From Neofusicoccum parvum (Eukaryota; Ascomycota; Dothideomycetes; Botryosphaeriales; Botryosphaeriaceae), in the NCBI GenBank assembly GCA_020912385.1, contig CP087215.1:310001-374000 (forward strand): a DNA stretch of 64,000 nucleotides, read 5' to 3'. Shown piece after piece: positions 1-16,268 of this stretch (positions are counted from its first letter, which is position 1; the number at the start of each line of letters is the position of its first letter). A program made the position numbers and the translations under genes. Under the pieces are notes generated by a model. That model searched no databases. It was not told the DNA's origin and was given only the letters and a program-made list of their open reading frames with translations.

Positions 1-1879
1 CTTCAGACGCACCGTCTACCAACGTTAGCGAGTCAATGGCCGAGGCTGGCTGCGATGGCGTTGTCGTTGTGGTGAGCGCTGAGCCTGAGTTTTTGCCTGA
101 GGCGGCGTTCTCCTTCTCCCTCTGGCTCTCTTCCACGAATGCCACTAAACGCTCGATACGGTTGAACAGGTCTCTTCCCAGCGCCGCAAATCGCGAAGCG
201 GTTGGTATGCGAGGTGCGATTGTGTCGAAGACAGCCAGGGCGGTTGGAAAAAACCGACGTGCCCTGCAAGAGTAGCGGCAGAGCGGGTACGACAGGATGA
301 AACCGGCCATTGTCAACAGCGAGTCCCAAAGCGCCTGATAGATGTCGCACCATCCATAGAGCAAGTCACTGCGCTTGAAACTCTCGATGACCGTTGCCGT
401 GAGCGCGAGGCCATGCGAGATGGCGCAGGTAGCGTGTCTGTCAACATAAGGGCTCCGCGCCGGGCTGATGGACTTGAAAGGGAAGTGGATGAAAGAGCGG
501 AAGAGGCCCATGAGGCTGTTGTGGTAGTGAATCTTTAGAAGGACGGCGTGCATCGAATTGGCAGGCTCGTGCACTTCGTCCGGGAAGACCAACGCCAGCT
601 CCTGATCCCGGTCGAATGCAGCCACGGTAGCCTCGGGATCCAGCTCCAAACAAGAAAAAGCATCCGTGCTGCGCACAGAAGTTTCCCATTCGAGAATGGG
701 CCCCAGCTGGTCTATAAGGCTCCTGGCATGCGCTTCGCTGAGGTTCAAGTCGCTGTCGGGATCCAGCTCACGTTGGCGAGCGCTGGCGCTAGCCACGGAG
801 AGGACAGCAGCAGTGAGCCGGACGGAGTGGATGTGGAAACTCCACTGGTTGTCCAGATCGGCGGGGAAAGGACAGGACATGTCCGAGCGGTGGAAGGCTG
901 TAGGGCGGGCCAGAAGGAACGAGCATTTCAGATCCAGCTGGACGAGACACCACCAAAGACGGCGGCACAGCTCCTCATCGCGGCCAGGGGCGGGCCGGTG
1001 GAGGTCAAGACAGAAGGCGATGCGCACAGCGGAGCCGAGCAGGTTGTAGGCAGCCTTGAGCTGGCTGGCGTTGACCAGGTAGAGAGCCATGAGCACGTGG
1101 CACTGCAGGTCGGTAAGCGAAGGCTCAAGAGAGTCGGCAGCAAGGAGGCCTCGGTGGCGGGCGATCAGCTCGTAGCCGGCCAGCGAGGCGTCGGGGCAGG
1201 CGGCAATGCCGGGGATCTGCAGGTCGAGCATGCGGCTGGCGAGGCCGGAGCAGGCGGCATACTGGATCGACAGCGCAAACACGGCGCGCAGCAGCGGGGA
1301 CGAGAGCTCGCCCGGGTCGTCATGGCAGGAGAGGCGCAGCTGGTCGAGGTCGACGACGGGGACGACGGCGTGCAGGCGGCGCAGGTAGAGGCGCAGCAGG
1401 GCGCCCCGCTGGGCCGAGCTGAGGTGGAGCGGAGGCTGGTCGGCGCTCTGCAGCGCGGAGGCGAAGGCGCTGTACTGCGGCGGCGGCGAGGTCTCGAGGA
1501 CCTGCTCGGGCACGACGGCAGCGATGGACGAGAAGTAGTGGTTGATCTTGGCCGCGAAGGCGGTTGCAGGGTCTGGGCTCGGCGACGAGACGGGCGCAGT
1601 GGCGGGAGCGGGCGCGGGAGCGGGAGCGGGAGCGGGAGCAGGCGCAGCAGCGGGGGCGGGGGCGGGCGACGGCGGCGCGCGAGACTGCTGGCGCTGCGGC
1701 GAGCGGTGCAGGTACAGGCAGCGGCGCTGCTGCGAGCGGCAGCGCGCACAGGGCTGCAGGCCGTCGCAGCGCACGCGGAACAGGCGGCAGTGCTCGCAGG
1801 CATGGCGCACGCGCGAGCGGCCCTTGGAGCCGGCGCGCGGGCGGGCCCTGCTGGAGGTCGAGACGAAGGTGAGGAACAT
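1..1879 (-). CDS. Zn2Cys6 fungal-specific transcription factor, C-terminus beyond left edge
   Basis: The frame is open from ATG at 1879 to the left edge (about 626 codons) without an intron. The N-terminus has a Zn2Cys6 cluster at Cys28, 31, 38, 44, 47 and 54, the last four in a compact CARC-type spacing. It is followed by a low-complexity Pro-Ala run (about residues 65-85). A long region then resembles the fungal-specific transcription-factor middle homology domain (for example a QFSYxxxx-like helix pattern and the stretch around SLTDLQCHVLMALYLVNA). It should act in the nucleus as a DNA-binding regulator, possibly of this cluster. The C-terminal end is outside the window. Very high GC makes long shadow frames on the opposite strand; the Cys pattern and the Leu-rich middle domain support this strand. 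Confidence 0.85.
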   Translation of the reverse strand, partial: MFLTFVSTSSRARPRAGSKGRSRVRHACEHCRLFRVRCDGLQPCARCRSQQRRCLYLHRSPQRQQSRAPPSPAPAPAAAPAPAPAPAPAPAPATAPVSSPSPDPATAFAAKINHYFSSIAAVVPEQVLETSPPPQYSAFASALQSADQPPLHLSSAQRGALLRLYLRRLHAVVPVVDLDQLRLSCHDDPGELSSPLLRAVFALSIQYAACSGLASRMLDLQIPGIAACPDASLAGYELIARHRGLLAADSLEPSLTDLQCHVLMALYLVNASQLKAAYNLLGSAVRIAFCLDLHRPAPGRDEELCRRLWWCLVQLDLKCSFLLARPTAFHRSDMSCPFPADLDNQWSFHIHSVRLTAAVLSVASASARQRELDPDSDLNLSEAHARSLIDQLGPILEWETSVRSTDAFSCLELDPEATVAAFDRDQELALVFPDEVHEPANSMHAVLLKIHYHNSLMGLFRSFIHFPFKSISPARSPYVDRHATCAISHGLALTATVIESFKRSDLLYGWCDIYQALWDSLLTMAGFILSYPLCRYSCRARRFFPTALAVFDTIAPRIPTASRFAALGRDLFNRIERLVAFVEESQREKENAASGKNSGSALTTTTTPSQPASAIDSLTLVDGASE

Positions 1880-1994
1880 TGTGGATTGATGCTGGGGGGC
1901 GCCGGGGTACTACGTAGCGGGAGCGGACCCCCAGCGAGCGCCCGCCGATTTCTAAGCCGCCACCTTGGCGATCACGTCACCGTCCGCGTCCGCG

Positions 1995-2973
1995 TCACTC
2001 GTCCTTCTCCGCCTCGTGCACCCCGTTCGTCTTCGCGCGCACCACGTACTGCTCGGTGCCGCCGCCGCCCACCCACGCCGCCGTCCGCTCCTGCAGCGCC
2101 GCCCACGAGCTGGCCGCCTGGTACGATGTCGCCACGTGCAGCCGCAGCATCCAGTGCGACCGCATCTTGGCCACCGCCAGGTCCCAGTCCGTCGTGTACT
2201 CCTTGAAGAACGGCTTGTATCCCAGCAGCCCGCCGATCCACCGCCCCAGCACCACTCCTCCCCACTGTCCGATTGCCTTGCGCGCCCAGAGCGGCAGCGG
2301 CAGCTCCGGCACCAGGTAGCAGTCTCCTCCGTCGAATGTCTGGCCCTCGCCGTCAGTCTGTGCTCCGCCTGCGTTTCTCGGGCCCACTCACGCTCAGCAG
2401 CTGGATCAGATCGAACTTGCCGCCGTTGCTGACTATCCCGTCGTGCCACATCCCGTACCAGTTCTCGAAGAAGATGCGGTCCAGCATGTAGTTGTCCCCC
2501 GTGTCGGACGCCGACAGCACCACCGTCATGTCTTCGGTGCTGTCCGGCGCCAGGAACTGCCTCGCTGCGTCAGCCTGCCGCTCCACCACCGGGCTGCCCT
2601 CGACTCACAAAGCGATGCACGCAGCCCGCCCGTCCCATGATCTCGCCGTCTTCCGGTGTCAGGATGCGCGTTTTCCCGTCAATCTCGATTCCCATCCGCC
2701 CGGACACGCATCGGAACCATTCATTCTGCCACGGATGAAAGTGCAGTGGCGGCCCTGTCGGCTTGTTGAAATTGAGCTCCACCGGCGCTTTCAGCTTGTA
2801 CGTCTGTCGAAAAGCAAAGCAACGGCCAGGCGGCGGCTCGAGGAACTCGGTGATGAGAGCCCCGTGGAACCTGTTTTCCCCGTCAGCGCCCTGTGCACCC
2901 TTTGGTCTTAGTGCACTCACGATATAACGGGGTTGGTGCCGGTCGAGACGTGGTTGGGAATATGAGGTGCCAT
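1995..2973 (-). CDS. Cupin-domain protein of unknown function
   Basis: Four exons (2973-2921, 2870-2609, 2556-2392, 2339-1995) with three GT-AG introns of 50-52 nt give a 274-residue protein. The central part has a cupin metal-site pattern: [14 protein letters not shown] (HxH...E) followed by a Gly-rich turn and a hydrophobic strand ending in [10 protein letters not shown]. Cupins hold a metal in a small beta barrel and range from dioxygenases to isomerases and storage proteins, so no reaction is assigned. No signal peptide or membrane segment is evident. It lies tail-to-head before the regulator at 1-1879 and shares a 0.4-kb divergent promoter with the flavin monooxygenase at 3388, which suggests common control. 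Confidence 0.75.
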
Positions 2974-3387
2974 TCTTCTTCAGCTGCAGAGTGCTTTTCC
3001 TTCACTACAAGATCCCTCTGCAGTCTGGTTCCTGTTATATCGGGCTCACCCAGACCCCGCCCCCGTCTTGTTCCTGACATGAGACGCCATCGTTTCCACT
3101 TTGGCGCCGCAGCCTGTCAACGCTGGCATCTCAGACCACTTGAACAACTCCGACTTCCGTATCTGGCTTCCGATCCGTGGCTGCCTGGCTGATGCACGAG
3201 ATACCCCGCCTTCAGCGGCAAGATAGACCGGGAACTCGATAGCTTCAGTTGTGTGTAGGCTTGGTCAAATGGCTTTTCCGTCGGCGAGTTTCTCCTGATC
3301 AAAGACGAACAGAGATGCACATAAGAATGAGGTGGCCTGGCGATTGAATCTGAGGCATAACGAGCAGTTTCCAGACACCTCAGCAAC
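2974..3387. promoter_or_regulatory. Divergent promoter between cupin gene and flavin monooxygenase
   Basis: Intergenic DNA between two divergent start codons. No open frame here looks coding. A TATA-like tatat stretch near 3035 could serve the cupin gene; I see no convincing TATA box for the monooxygenase. Confidence 0.4.
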
Positions 3388-4799
3388 ATGTACACCAGGA
3401 AAGACCTAAGCATTGCCATTATAGGCTCAGGTTAGTGCCCATGTCATTATAACCCGCTCCTACTGAACAAATTACTCCAGGTATTGGCGGCTTGACCTGC
3501 GCACTGGCACTAGCTCACGCTGGATTCCAACGTATCCATGTCTTTGAAGCCGCACCAGAGCTCTCTTTTGTCGGTGCTGGAATCCAGCTCGCGCCAAACA
3601 TGGCCCGCGTGCTGGACAGACTGGGCGTGTGGGACGAAGTGGTGAAGAATGCTGTCCCCATCGATGAAACGCATATCAGGGACGGCCCGTCAAACACTGA
3701 ACTGACCCGCGTGGACAACACCTCCACCAAACGCCTCTATGGCTATGCGCAAATGGTTGCGCACCGGGCCGACCTGATCGAAAGTCTGTTCAGCGCCTGC
3801 AGAGCTCACGGTCCTGCCATCCAATTCCACTTTGGGACGTCTGTCGAGCAGATCCTCTCATTTGGCCCTGCACCGAAGCTGCGAGCCGTGCCTCTCAACG
3901 GCGTTCCTTACCACAGGCAATTCGACGTGGTTGTTGGTTGCGACGGCATCAAAAGCAAAACCCGCGAACAGCTCCTCCAGCACCTCAACCTCAGCGCCGC
4001 CATCGAAGACACGGGCTACTCGGCGTACCGCATCGTCCTGCCGCGCTCGCACTTCGAACATGAGCCATCCCTCATGCACCTCATCACAACCCCGCGCGCG
4101 ATCCGCTGGACAGGCCCAGACCGCCACATCATCGCCTACCCCATCTCGGCGCACACGCTCTACAACATCGTCGCCGTCCAACCCGACACCACCTTCGCCT
4201 CCGCTCCCTCCGCCACCTACACCACACGCGGCTCCAAAGCCGCCATGCTCTCCGTGTACGCCGACTTCGACGCGTCCATCCAGCGCCTCCTCGCGCTCCT
4301 CCCGGACGACGACATCGTCGAGTGGAAGCTGCGGGTGCACGCGCCGCTGCCGACCTGGACGGCCGGCCACGTCGCGCTGCTGGGCGACGCGTGCCACCCG
4401 ACGCTGCCGTTCCTGGCGCAGGGCGCAGCCCAGGCGGTCGAGGACGCGGCCGTGCTGGCCGTGGCGCTCGCGCAGGCGGTCGACGCCGACGCGCCCGCCG
4501 CCGTCGAGCACGCCCTGCGCGCCTACGAGCGCCTGCGCAAGCCCCGCGCCGAGCGCCTCGTCGAGATGGCCGCGGAGAATGGGCGCGTGCTGCACATGGC
4601 GGCGGGGAAGGAGAGGGAGGAGCGGGATAGGGCGTTCAGAGAGGGCGGCAAGGCCGTGCCGGATAAGTGGGTCGATCGCGGCGTGCAGGATATGGTGTTC
4701 GCGTTCGACTGCGTGAAGGATGCGATGGAGAGGGGCGTGGGGTTGGCGGAGGAGCGCGGGGTGCGCGTCGGTGGCAGGCCCATCGCGGCGGGGCTTTGA
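3388..4799 (+). CDS. FAD-dependent monooxygenase, salicylate-hydroxylase-like
   Basis: Two exons (3388-3430 and 3481-4799; 50-nt intron) encode 453 residues, normal for group A flavoprotein hydroxylases. The N-terminus has the dinucleotide-binding motif GSGIGG at residues 13-18. A DG motif (GCDGIKSK) starts near residue 167, and the FAD-ribityl motif GDACHP lies at about 316-321, followed by the helix QGAAQAVEDA. The family uses NAD(P)H and O2 to hydroxylate aromatic or enone rings. It has no membrane anchor and is probably cytosolic. The first exon is needed to complete the GxGxxG motif, so the start is well supported. Neighbouring O-methyltransferase and shikimate-entry genes make an aromatic or cyclohexenone substrate plausible, but this is inference. 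Confidence 0.88.
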
Positions 4800-5910
4800 T
4801 GGGGGGGCTTGAGGTGTTCCTGTTAGAGTTGTAAATTGCGGTCCAGCGCTGCGTGGTGTGGAAATGCTTCCGGCGGACTCGGATGTTATCACTGTGCTGT
4901 TTGATCCCATCTCCCGAAGCTTTGCGTGACCTGAACTCGGCTGTGCCTGCGGCGTCGGCAAAATCGTCGGGTGGCTGCTTGGCACTCGGCTCAAAAGGTC
5001 AAGGCGTACCAGCTCCCAGGAGCTGATTTGCACGCTGGTACTCAGAACATGCTAAATTGCGCCCATCCGTTTTCGCAACCAGTGCAGGATGCTTCGACGT
5101 CCACGGGAGAAGCGAGGTGGTCTGACTGTCGACAACAAACTCGAGCTGTCTCGCCCGGCTGTTATACCATTCTCTCGCGACGTGCTTCACGGGCCAGAGG
5201 AAAGCGCCAACCGTGATTTGCCGAACGGTCTGGTGGGAGGGTACAAGATTGGGGGCCGAAAGCATGCTGTGTGGCCCGAAGCACGCAGTCGCATTGGCCA
5301 GTAGCTTATCCGGGAGCGCATGCAATTGCCGTGCAAGTTTCCTACCCGACGGCGGCCCGCAAACCGCGCGATCGACGTATAATGCCCCTTCGCTGTCGCG
5401 CCGAGGGGAGGATGGAATTCTAGCTCCTTTACAAGCCCGAGGCTCCCAATGGTTCTTCCGTTGTACTCTGGCTCATCCTTCATCCGCTCGCCTTGTTGTT
5501 CAGATTTCCATTGTCGCCATGCGAGATTTGCTTTCTTCCATCACGTTTAGTGCCGGGCATTTGTTGCGTGGATTTTTACTGGATTCGAGCAGCGGAAGGT
5601 AAGTGCAACCGTCATGTCGTAGAAACCCCAAGCAGCTGTTTACATTGAGTCTTTATCAACAGGACCGGATGAAGTGACAACTGAATCTGGAGTATTTCCA
5701 GGTTCGGTTAAAGCCTGATGATTCAATTCGTGGGTACCAACTTCAGCAGCAGAAAACGGGTCCATTGCTGAGGCGTCCCATTGTTTGAGCAGATCACCGG
5801 CTACAGGGCTTTCCAGGCCTATTGAAAATAGGAAGTCGTGATCTATATAGAGGACGGACATCTATCTTCCTTGCTCTCTGTCCCAAATCTACACCGTCAT
5901 CACAGCCTGT
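4800..5910. other. Intergenic region before AflR-like regulator
   Basis: 1.1 kb with only short, unrelated frames. It is presumed to hold the monooxygenase terminator and the promoter of the regulator at 5911. I see no recognisable gene. Confidence 0.5.
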
Positions 5911-7008
5911 ATGTTCCGATCGAAGGAGAGCAAGCCGGATAAATTCAGAAGATCCTGCGAGGCCTGTTACCAATCCAAAGTCAGGTGCAATCGGTCTGAC
6001 AAAGGCTCTTGCGCGCGATGCCAGGCTCGGGGAAATATATGCGTCCGCGGCATTACAAAACCGTTTGGACGCCCAGGAACCCGGAACAGGAAGAAGAGGA
6101 TGACTTCGTTTGAGAAATCGTCTCAGTCAACAACCACACCGATGTCCGCGATTGACGACAATCTCTTTTCCGCCAAGAGCGGCGACGATGACAACCAGTC
6201 GCAGCGCTGCTGGGAGTCTCCAATATCCTTGGTTGACTTCGAGGATTTTCTCAGGACATCGGCCGACTCAACACCCTCATTTGACAGCGTTGTTTCAACC
6301 AGCGCGACGGATTGGGCCAACGACATGTCAAACACATGCATCTCCCCACCAGCCACAACATCCTCGAAGTCAGCATCGCCATCCTCAACCAGCCCTTCAT
6401 CAACCGACCACACCATCTCCGACATCCCCACCACGCCCTTCGTCCTCGACACCTTCACCAGCGTCTTCGACCTCCCCGACCACCCCCAGCCCCCAGCCTG
6501 CGCCTGCCGCCAGCACCTCCTCGCCACCCTCTCCGCCACCCAACCGCCCACCGCCCCCACCACCACCACCACCATCCCGCTCGACAAGCTCCTCTGCGCC
6601 AACAAAACCACCCTCACCGCCATCCGCGCCGCCCTCGCCTGCCCCAGCCACCCCGCCCACCCCCTCACCCTCACCCTCCTCCTCCACCACCTCCTCCTCC
6701 GCACCATCGCCGCCTACCACGAAGCCTGGCTCTCCGCCCTCGCCTTCGCCCACCCCGCCGCCCTCACCGCCGGCCGCGCCATCGCCTTCGGCGCCTACCG
6801 CCTCACCGACGACGACGACGGCGGCGCGCGCGCGCTGGTCAGGCAGATCGTCGCGCTGGATCTGCGGCGCGCGGGCGAGGTGGCGGAGGGGCTGGCGGCG
6901 GGGAGGGGGGAGGGCGGGGCGGATGGCGGGGCGGAGGTGCTGGCGTTTTTGGGGGCGGAGGTGGAGAGGGAGCTGGGGCGGGTGGTGCGGGTGGTGGAGG
7001 GCGGGTGA
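5911..7008 (+). CDS. AflR-like Zn2Cys6 transcription factor (copy 1)
   Basis: A single-exon 365-residue protein. The Zn2Cys6 cluster uses Cys16, 19, 26, 34, 37 and 44 and is followed by a basic linker ending in GRPGTRNRKK, like the GRPR-type linker of AflR. The C-terminal half (from about residue 195) has the pattern of the aflatoxin-regulator domain: a Cys-rich start (ACACRQHLLATL) and a long helical Ala/Leu-rich region. AflR-type proteins bind cluster promoters and activate them. It lies between the flavin monooxygenase and the O-methyltransferase, so it may control the left-hand gene group. The C-terminus is very GC-rich and Gly/Glu-biased. Confidence 0.87.
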   Translation: MFRSKESKPDKFRRSCEACYQSKVRCNRSDKGSCARCQARGNICVRGITKPFGRPGTRNRKKRMTSFEKSSQSTTTPMSAIDDNLFSAKSGDDDNQSQRCWESPISLVDFEDFLRTSADSTPSFDSVVSTSATDWANDMSNTCISPPATTSSKSASPSSTSPSSTDHTISDIPTTPFVLDTFTSVFDLPDHPQPPACACRQHLLATLSATQPPTAPTTTTTIPLDKLLCANKTTLTAIRAALACPSHPAHPLTLTLLLHHLLLRTIAAYHEAWLSALAFAHPAALTAGRAIAFGAYRLTDDDDGGARALVRQIVALDLRRAGEVAEGLAAGRGEGGADGGAEVLAFLGAEVERELGRVVRVVEGG

Positions 7009-7685
7009 GGCTTGCGTGGTTTGCTTTGGATCAGGGTGGGGAGGGGAGGATGCTGCGAGGGCGTCATCAGTCTGGATCGCGCGCTGAGGGTCGCGTTCTT
7101 TTTTCTCGTTTGGCTGGTTGTTGGTGCTGGCGGTGTGGATCGGGGGTGGATGTTTTGGGGGATCAGGGGCGTCGCTGTACGGCAGGTGGTGTTGTGATCC
7201 AGTTCTTAAGGCAATAATCAAATAAATTCAAATGTTGCAATTGCATGATCTTGAAAATGTACAGGACTCTTCCTATTGAATATGCAAAGTCCTTACCCAC
7301 TATACACTTTAACGTCTATTTTTCATAGATATAAGTCTTTATCGTACGGCTCTGCTAGCTACAAGACATCAACTGAACACAAAATCTGTTACTATACACC
7401 AACGATAATACTGCATCGTTCTACGTTTAACATGATTTCAGCTCTCAGCGCGCTTTTTCTCATAACCGTTTCCAGCATTTAGTTAATTATCACCAACTCC
7501 TGATCCACACAGGTTGATTAATCCAATATATAATGACTCACGGATCTCAATACGTGGCCAAAACGTTGATATATAACATAGACATAGTACATAGTATATA
7601 TTCAAGATAATTGCACCACTGTTATCCTGCGAAATTCCAAGAAACAACCAGCAACCTCAATTTCCTTGTAAATATTCTAACTCAG
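7009..7685. other. AT-rich intergenic region
   Basis: Convergent intergenic DNA between the regulator (+) and O-methyltransferase (-). The first 180 bp are GC-rich, then it turns strongly AT-rich from about 7200. No coding signal was found; it probably holds both terminators. Confidence 0.5.
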
Positions 7686-8981
7686 TTAAACTTTCGAAGC
7701 AACCTTCCCAATACCGAGAACTTGAATGCTATCTCCATGACTTGTATACCTTACGAGGCTTTGTCGCTCTAGCCCAACAGCCCCGATGATCTTGTCCCAC
7801 TCGGAAACTGACCTCTCGCGCGATCCATAGTTCGCCATCATCAAAAGATCAAACGACGCACCGTACCAAGGCGCACCTACGTCTGGAAGCACCAGGTCAT
7901 CGACCAAGATGACCGAATCAGGCGCCAGAGCATCCTTCAGATGCAACAGGATGGACTCGCAGACTTCCGAAGGCCAGTCGTGCAAGATGTTGCGCATGTA
8001 GTAAACACGAGCTCCCTTGACAACCTGTGGCTTCATGAAGTCATGTTGGAGCACCTCCACCCCCTCGATGGATTTGGCTGACTCGAGCGCACCAGCGTCA
8101 TTCTCCTCCAGCACGATCCGTCCGCTCAGGAACGGATACTTCTCCAGGATTCCTTTGCACTGATGGCCGTGACCGCCGCCAACGTCCACAAAGAGAACCC
8201 TGTGGGGATCGCGGACCTTGAGGTGCTCGGAGAACGGGAAGACGTCCAGCCAGCTTTGTTGCCCAACCCGCTGGAACGCCATGTACTCGTTGAAAGCCTT
8301 TTGGTGGTCGGGATGGAGGGCCAGCCAGTCAAAGAAATGAAGGTCTGTATTCTTGCTCAGGTGGAAAGGCAGGTTGGAGTTGTTGCTCGGACTCTTGTAC
8401 TCGTTGCGCTCCATCCACTCGGGCAAGGAGTTGTACACTCCGATGTTTCTCCTGGTCCTGCGCCGACCTTCAGCACACGAGCGGGATAACAAGCCGGACT
8501 GGGGTACTTACACATGGAACAGAACAGACTTCATGCCAGACATGGCGAGGTGGTGCGTGACATTGGACGCCCGGAAGGTGTCCGGCCCAACCTGCTCGAC
8601 CATCCACTGCGTCGCAGCGTACCGCAGAAGCCTCGCCAGCAGCTCTTCCTCTGCACCGGTCTCCTTCGCCAACTCAGAAACGGAAGCAGCATTGCCACGC
8701 CTCGCGGCGAGGCGATCCCAGAGACCAAGGTTCACCCCGACTTGCGCGATGTGCGGGGGCAGCGCGCAGAAGATCAGTCGTTGCATTGTGTCCCATGGTT
8801 TTTCCAGCCTGAGGGAGAGGACTCGGGCTGCTTCCACCAGGCGCAAGCGGTTGCTTTCATCGTTGCGGAGGTCCGAGGGGATGCTGCCTGAGGCAAGGCG
8901 TTCGAGCGACTCGATGAGTCTGTCTGTGGTTTGCACTGGCCCACTCGTGACGGCATGCTCAAGAGTCTGGATGGAGGACAT
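7686..8981 (-). CDS. SAM-dependent O-methyltransferase (plant-type class, AflP/OmtA-like)
   Basis: Two exons (8981-8512 and 8457-7686; 54-nt intron 8511-8458 with a gtaagt donor) give 413 residues. The N-terminal half resembles the helical dimerisation domain of fungal O-methyltransferases. The SAM motif DVGGGHGHQ lies in the second exon, followed by the acidic loop and the catalytic-His context NILHDWP. The family methylates phenolic or enolic hydroxyls of small molecules in the cytosol, with S-adenosylmethionine as donor. A TATATAAA box on the minus strand at 9038-9046, about 60 bp upstream, supports the chosen start. Its neighbours (flavin monooxygenase, DAHP synthase, DHQ synthase) suggest an oxygenated cyclic substrate. 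Confidence 0.88.
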
Positions 8982-10039
8982 TGCGAAGATTTCCGTGCTG
9001 CTTTGCTAGAGCATCTGATGATATTCACCGACGCTTCTTTATATATCGTAGGGTCTCGTTGATCAATGACTCTACTTAATGGTGGAATGCAGAGATCATG
9101 ACTAAAGAAAAAGCACGTGCTTCAACCCGCTCATTAAGAGGTCGAATTGCGAACCAGTGGACAATTGTTAGTTGAAAACAGCAGTATGCAACAGCTTGTG
9201 CGGTGTGTGTGCAACGTCTTCCGGATAGGCTGATATGGATTCGCGGAATTTCAAGTCTTGGCCTACTTTCGAGGGTGACTGCTACTTATAACGGGATTTC
9301 ATTTACCCTGTTCGTTTCAAAGCTTAATTCTATTAGACCCACGTGGAAGAAGTTTTATCAAATCAGCTCTTAGGAGCTGTTTAATTTTTGCCCACTAGTA
9401 ACCTTCAAGGTCAGGTCAATGATAGAGAAGTGAATGTTTTACATAGTACGTTATCCTAACCACATGCCATCAAGAAGCTCGGCTCTTTAGACTTTCAAAG
9501 CAAAGACAGGGCCTTCATTATTATATAAAATGCAGGCTGCCCTCGAACCGCTCTTAAGACTCGGTATAATTTGTGAAGTATTTCTCGATGCTAATCACTT
9601 GACGATGACTACTTGAGGCTATAGCTAGGTTCCATCTATATCTATTCTCTTCCAATTCGTCCTCGGATTTCAAGTGGGCGCGCAACGCTCAATGTAAGGA
9701 AGTGACATGTGGGCATGATAACATTCATGTTAAAGGATGGAAAGCAGAACGACCGCTTTAACGCGTATGAACGGTATAAAGAATTAAATACACTCCGGCT
9801 CAAGCTCCTGATCTAAAACCTAAGTACAAGTCCACTCTGCATCGAGTCCGTCATTGTTTGTATCAAGTTCAAAAGAAAGAGTCTTAACTTGGCCCGTCAC
9901 TGTAAGAGGTGTGAATTACTGTCCGTATACATACTTGATAGAGCAATGATCGAGAGGTCACGGGTCTGGGGAAAGCACCAATGCGATACCTAAAGACGCG
10001 AGAACAGAATTTATTTTTGCAGTGATTTACATGCCGTCA
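8982..10039. other. Intergenic region upstream of O-methyltransferase
   Basis: About 1.06 kb, rather AT-rich. It contains the O-methyltransferase promoter (minus-strand TATATAAA at 9038-9046) and the 3' region of the AROM-like gene. No gene recognised. Confidence 0.5.
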
Positions 10040-14683
<4,644 letters not shown>

Positions 14684-15707
14684 ACCGACTCACGGCGTAG
14701 ACAGCAACCCTTGAGAAATTGAATGAAAATTCTATCCTGCAAAGTTTCACTTGGGACTTCCAGTTTCCATGAAATCTACTGAAATCCGGTGGATACGCTT
14801 GCTTCGTTCAGCACGAAGTAATCCTCGGTCATTTTGACGTATGATGACGTCACTAAACACTCCAAGAGAATTTGTTATTGCGGAAAAAGACGGGCTGATG
14901 CGGATTTTTGGCAACCAAAAGCAAATGTTGAAGTAGCCTCCCCTGATTGCTCATCTTGAAGTCATCCCTTGGGGCTGTGTCGAGCTTCTCAGCATCATGC
15001 AGTGAGGTTGACAAGTCACCAAACGAGCGGGAGTTAAGATCAGAGTATTTCGCTGCACACCTGTGAAATAGAAAATGAGAAAGCAAGTATGTAGACTAAG
15101 AAAACTTAGGAAGCAGGAGCATCGTAATCAAAGAATACACCAGTGGAATCAAAGCCGAAATATTACAACATTTCTTCGACGGCATGTAACGCAGAAGACA
15201 CCTCTGCCAGACCTGCGGGAAGCCATGTTTGACGCTGTAGGCGGACGTTCGGTTTAACTTTCCGGCGTGAGGAACAGATCTAGCCATTCGTGGCAATTCG
15301 ACCGACCAATAATCGCGCGCCTGTCCGGGACCTCTCCGGCCGATCATCCCCCTGGAATACCGTCCAGAACGCCGGCGGGAAATAAAATAAAGGGAAAAGA
15401 CAACGCGCACCATGGCGCGGAGTCTGGAATTGCGTGGGCAGTGTGGGGCTTGTGAGGTGTGGCCGCGGAATACGTAGGGTAAAACCACATACCATGTCCC
15501 TGAACGAAAAATACATTTCTGTTCTGCCCTGCGCCGTCGCTTCGTCCGTATTCTCAACGATGTTGCACGACTGCCAGTTATGAGCGGGCCTAGCGACGAA
15601 AAATGTGCAACACAGCAGTCGAGAAACACAAGAGTAGGTGTCAGTGTCTGTGTTCTATGCTGCTGCCCACCGCCTCCCCGGCATAGAAAAACAACTGGAC
15701 AGCAATT
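14684..15707. other. Intergenic region without recognised gene
   Basis: About 1 kb downstream of DAHP synthase. A 177-codon minus-strand frame (15096-15629) is basic and low in complexity, and I do not accept it as a gene. No other signal seen. Confidence 0.4.
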
Positions 15708-16268
15708 TTACATTTGCACGCTTCCTACGCTCTCTGTCATCCTCTTCCTACTCCTCCCGTCATTTTCATCGTCGTCCTGAGCGTTGTGCAGGGCCCACTC
15801 GTTCGCTATACCCGCCGGCGTGCCCTCGTAGTACTTGTACCCATAGTCGCAGGGGATGGCGCGCTCGAACACCGATGATCGCTCAAGCACCTTGTCTGGC
15901 GTTGACGGGAGGATTGCACCTACGTCCGGCGTTCTGGTTAGCTCTGTGCCCGTGGCGCGGCGGCGTCTCCGCCGACTGCCGCCGTTTGCTTCTCAGGGGG
16001 AGCATGACGAACAGCGGATCATGAGCCCAGCCGTGATGCTCACGCCAATCGCAGTGCCCGTGAGCACCAGGAACTCGGCGCAGAGGGGCGCGAAGAATAA
16101 CGCCACGGTGCAGATCCAAATAAGCATCCCCTCAGCCCGCGAACACGAGTCCAAGCATACCGGAACATCGGCCTCCAGGAAATCTACCCATGGATCTGTT
16201 ATGCGTGGCATTCTGTCAATTTTGAAAGATGGTAAGATAGTGTGAAGGAGGAAGAATATTGTAGCCAC
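15708..16268 (-). CDS. Possible multi-exon gene for a small integral membrane protein, 5' part unresolved (may be a pseudogene)
   Basis: Two segments join well. Exon 16268 to about 16010 encodes a hydrophobic start (ATIFFLLHTI), a soluble loop with DPWVDFLEADVPVC, and two membrane-type stretches (MLIWICTVALFFAP; EFLVLTGTAIGVSITAG). A gttcgt donor and a cgtag acceptor with a gctaac branch site then lead, in phase, to a 3' exon (about 15918-15708) encoding PSTPDKVLERSSVFERAIPC and a polar acidic tail. Upstream, frames between 16940 and 16410 (for example TAWIKKSISEFLREFSEHSK) look partly coding, but I could not connect them in one frame. No family was recognised. Either the start lies further upstream with several introns, or the gene is decayed. 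Confidence 0.35.

Noticed and set aside
548..2206. Plus-strand frame of 552 codons
   Set aside because: It lies antisense to the zinc-cluster regulator in very GC-rich DNA, has Arg/Ala/Gly-biased composition and no family pattern. The minus-strand frame carries the Zn2Cys6 motif.
3858..5033. Minus-strand frame of 391 codons
   Set aside because: Antisense shadow of the flavin monooxygenase; rich in Arg, Val and Gly with no motif.
5640..5861. 73-codon minus-strand frame upstream of the AflR-like gene
   Set aside because: Acidic and unbiased enough to look coding, but no relative, no downstream exon and no promoter were found.
6123..7221. Several long frames on both strands over the first AflR-like regulator
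   Set aside because: Pro/Ser-, Arg/His- and Gly-rich shadows caused by repeated GC-rich codons. Only the frame from 5911 has the zinc cluster and AflR domain.
15096..15629. 177-codon minus-strand frame
   Set aside because: Very basic, no recognised domain, and no supporting splice or promoter signals.
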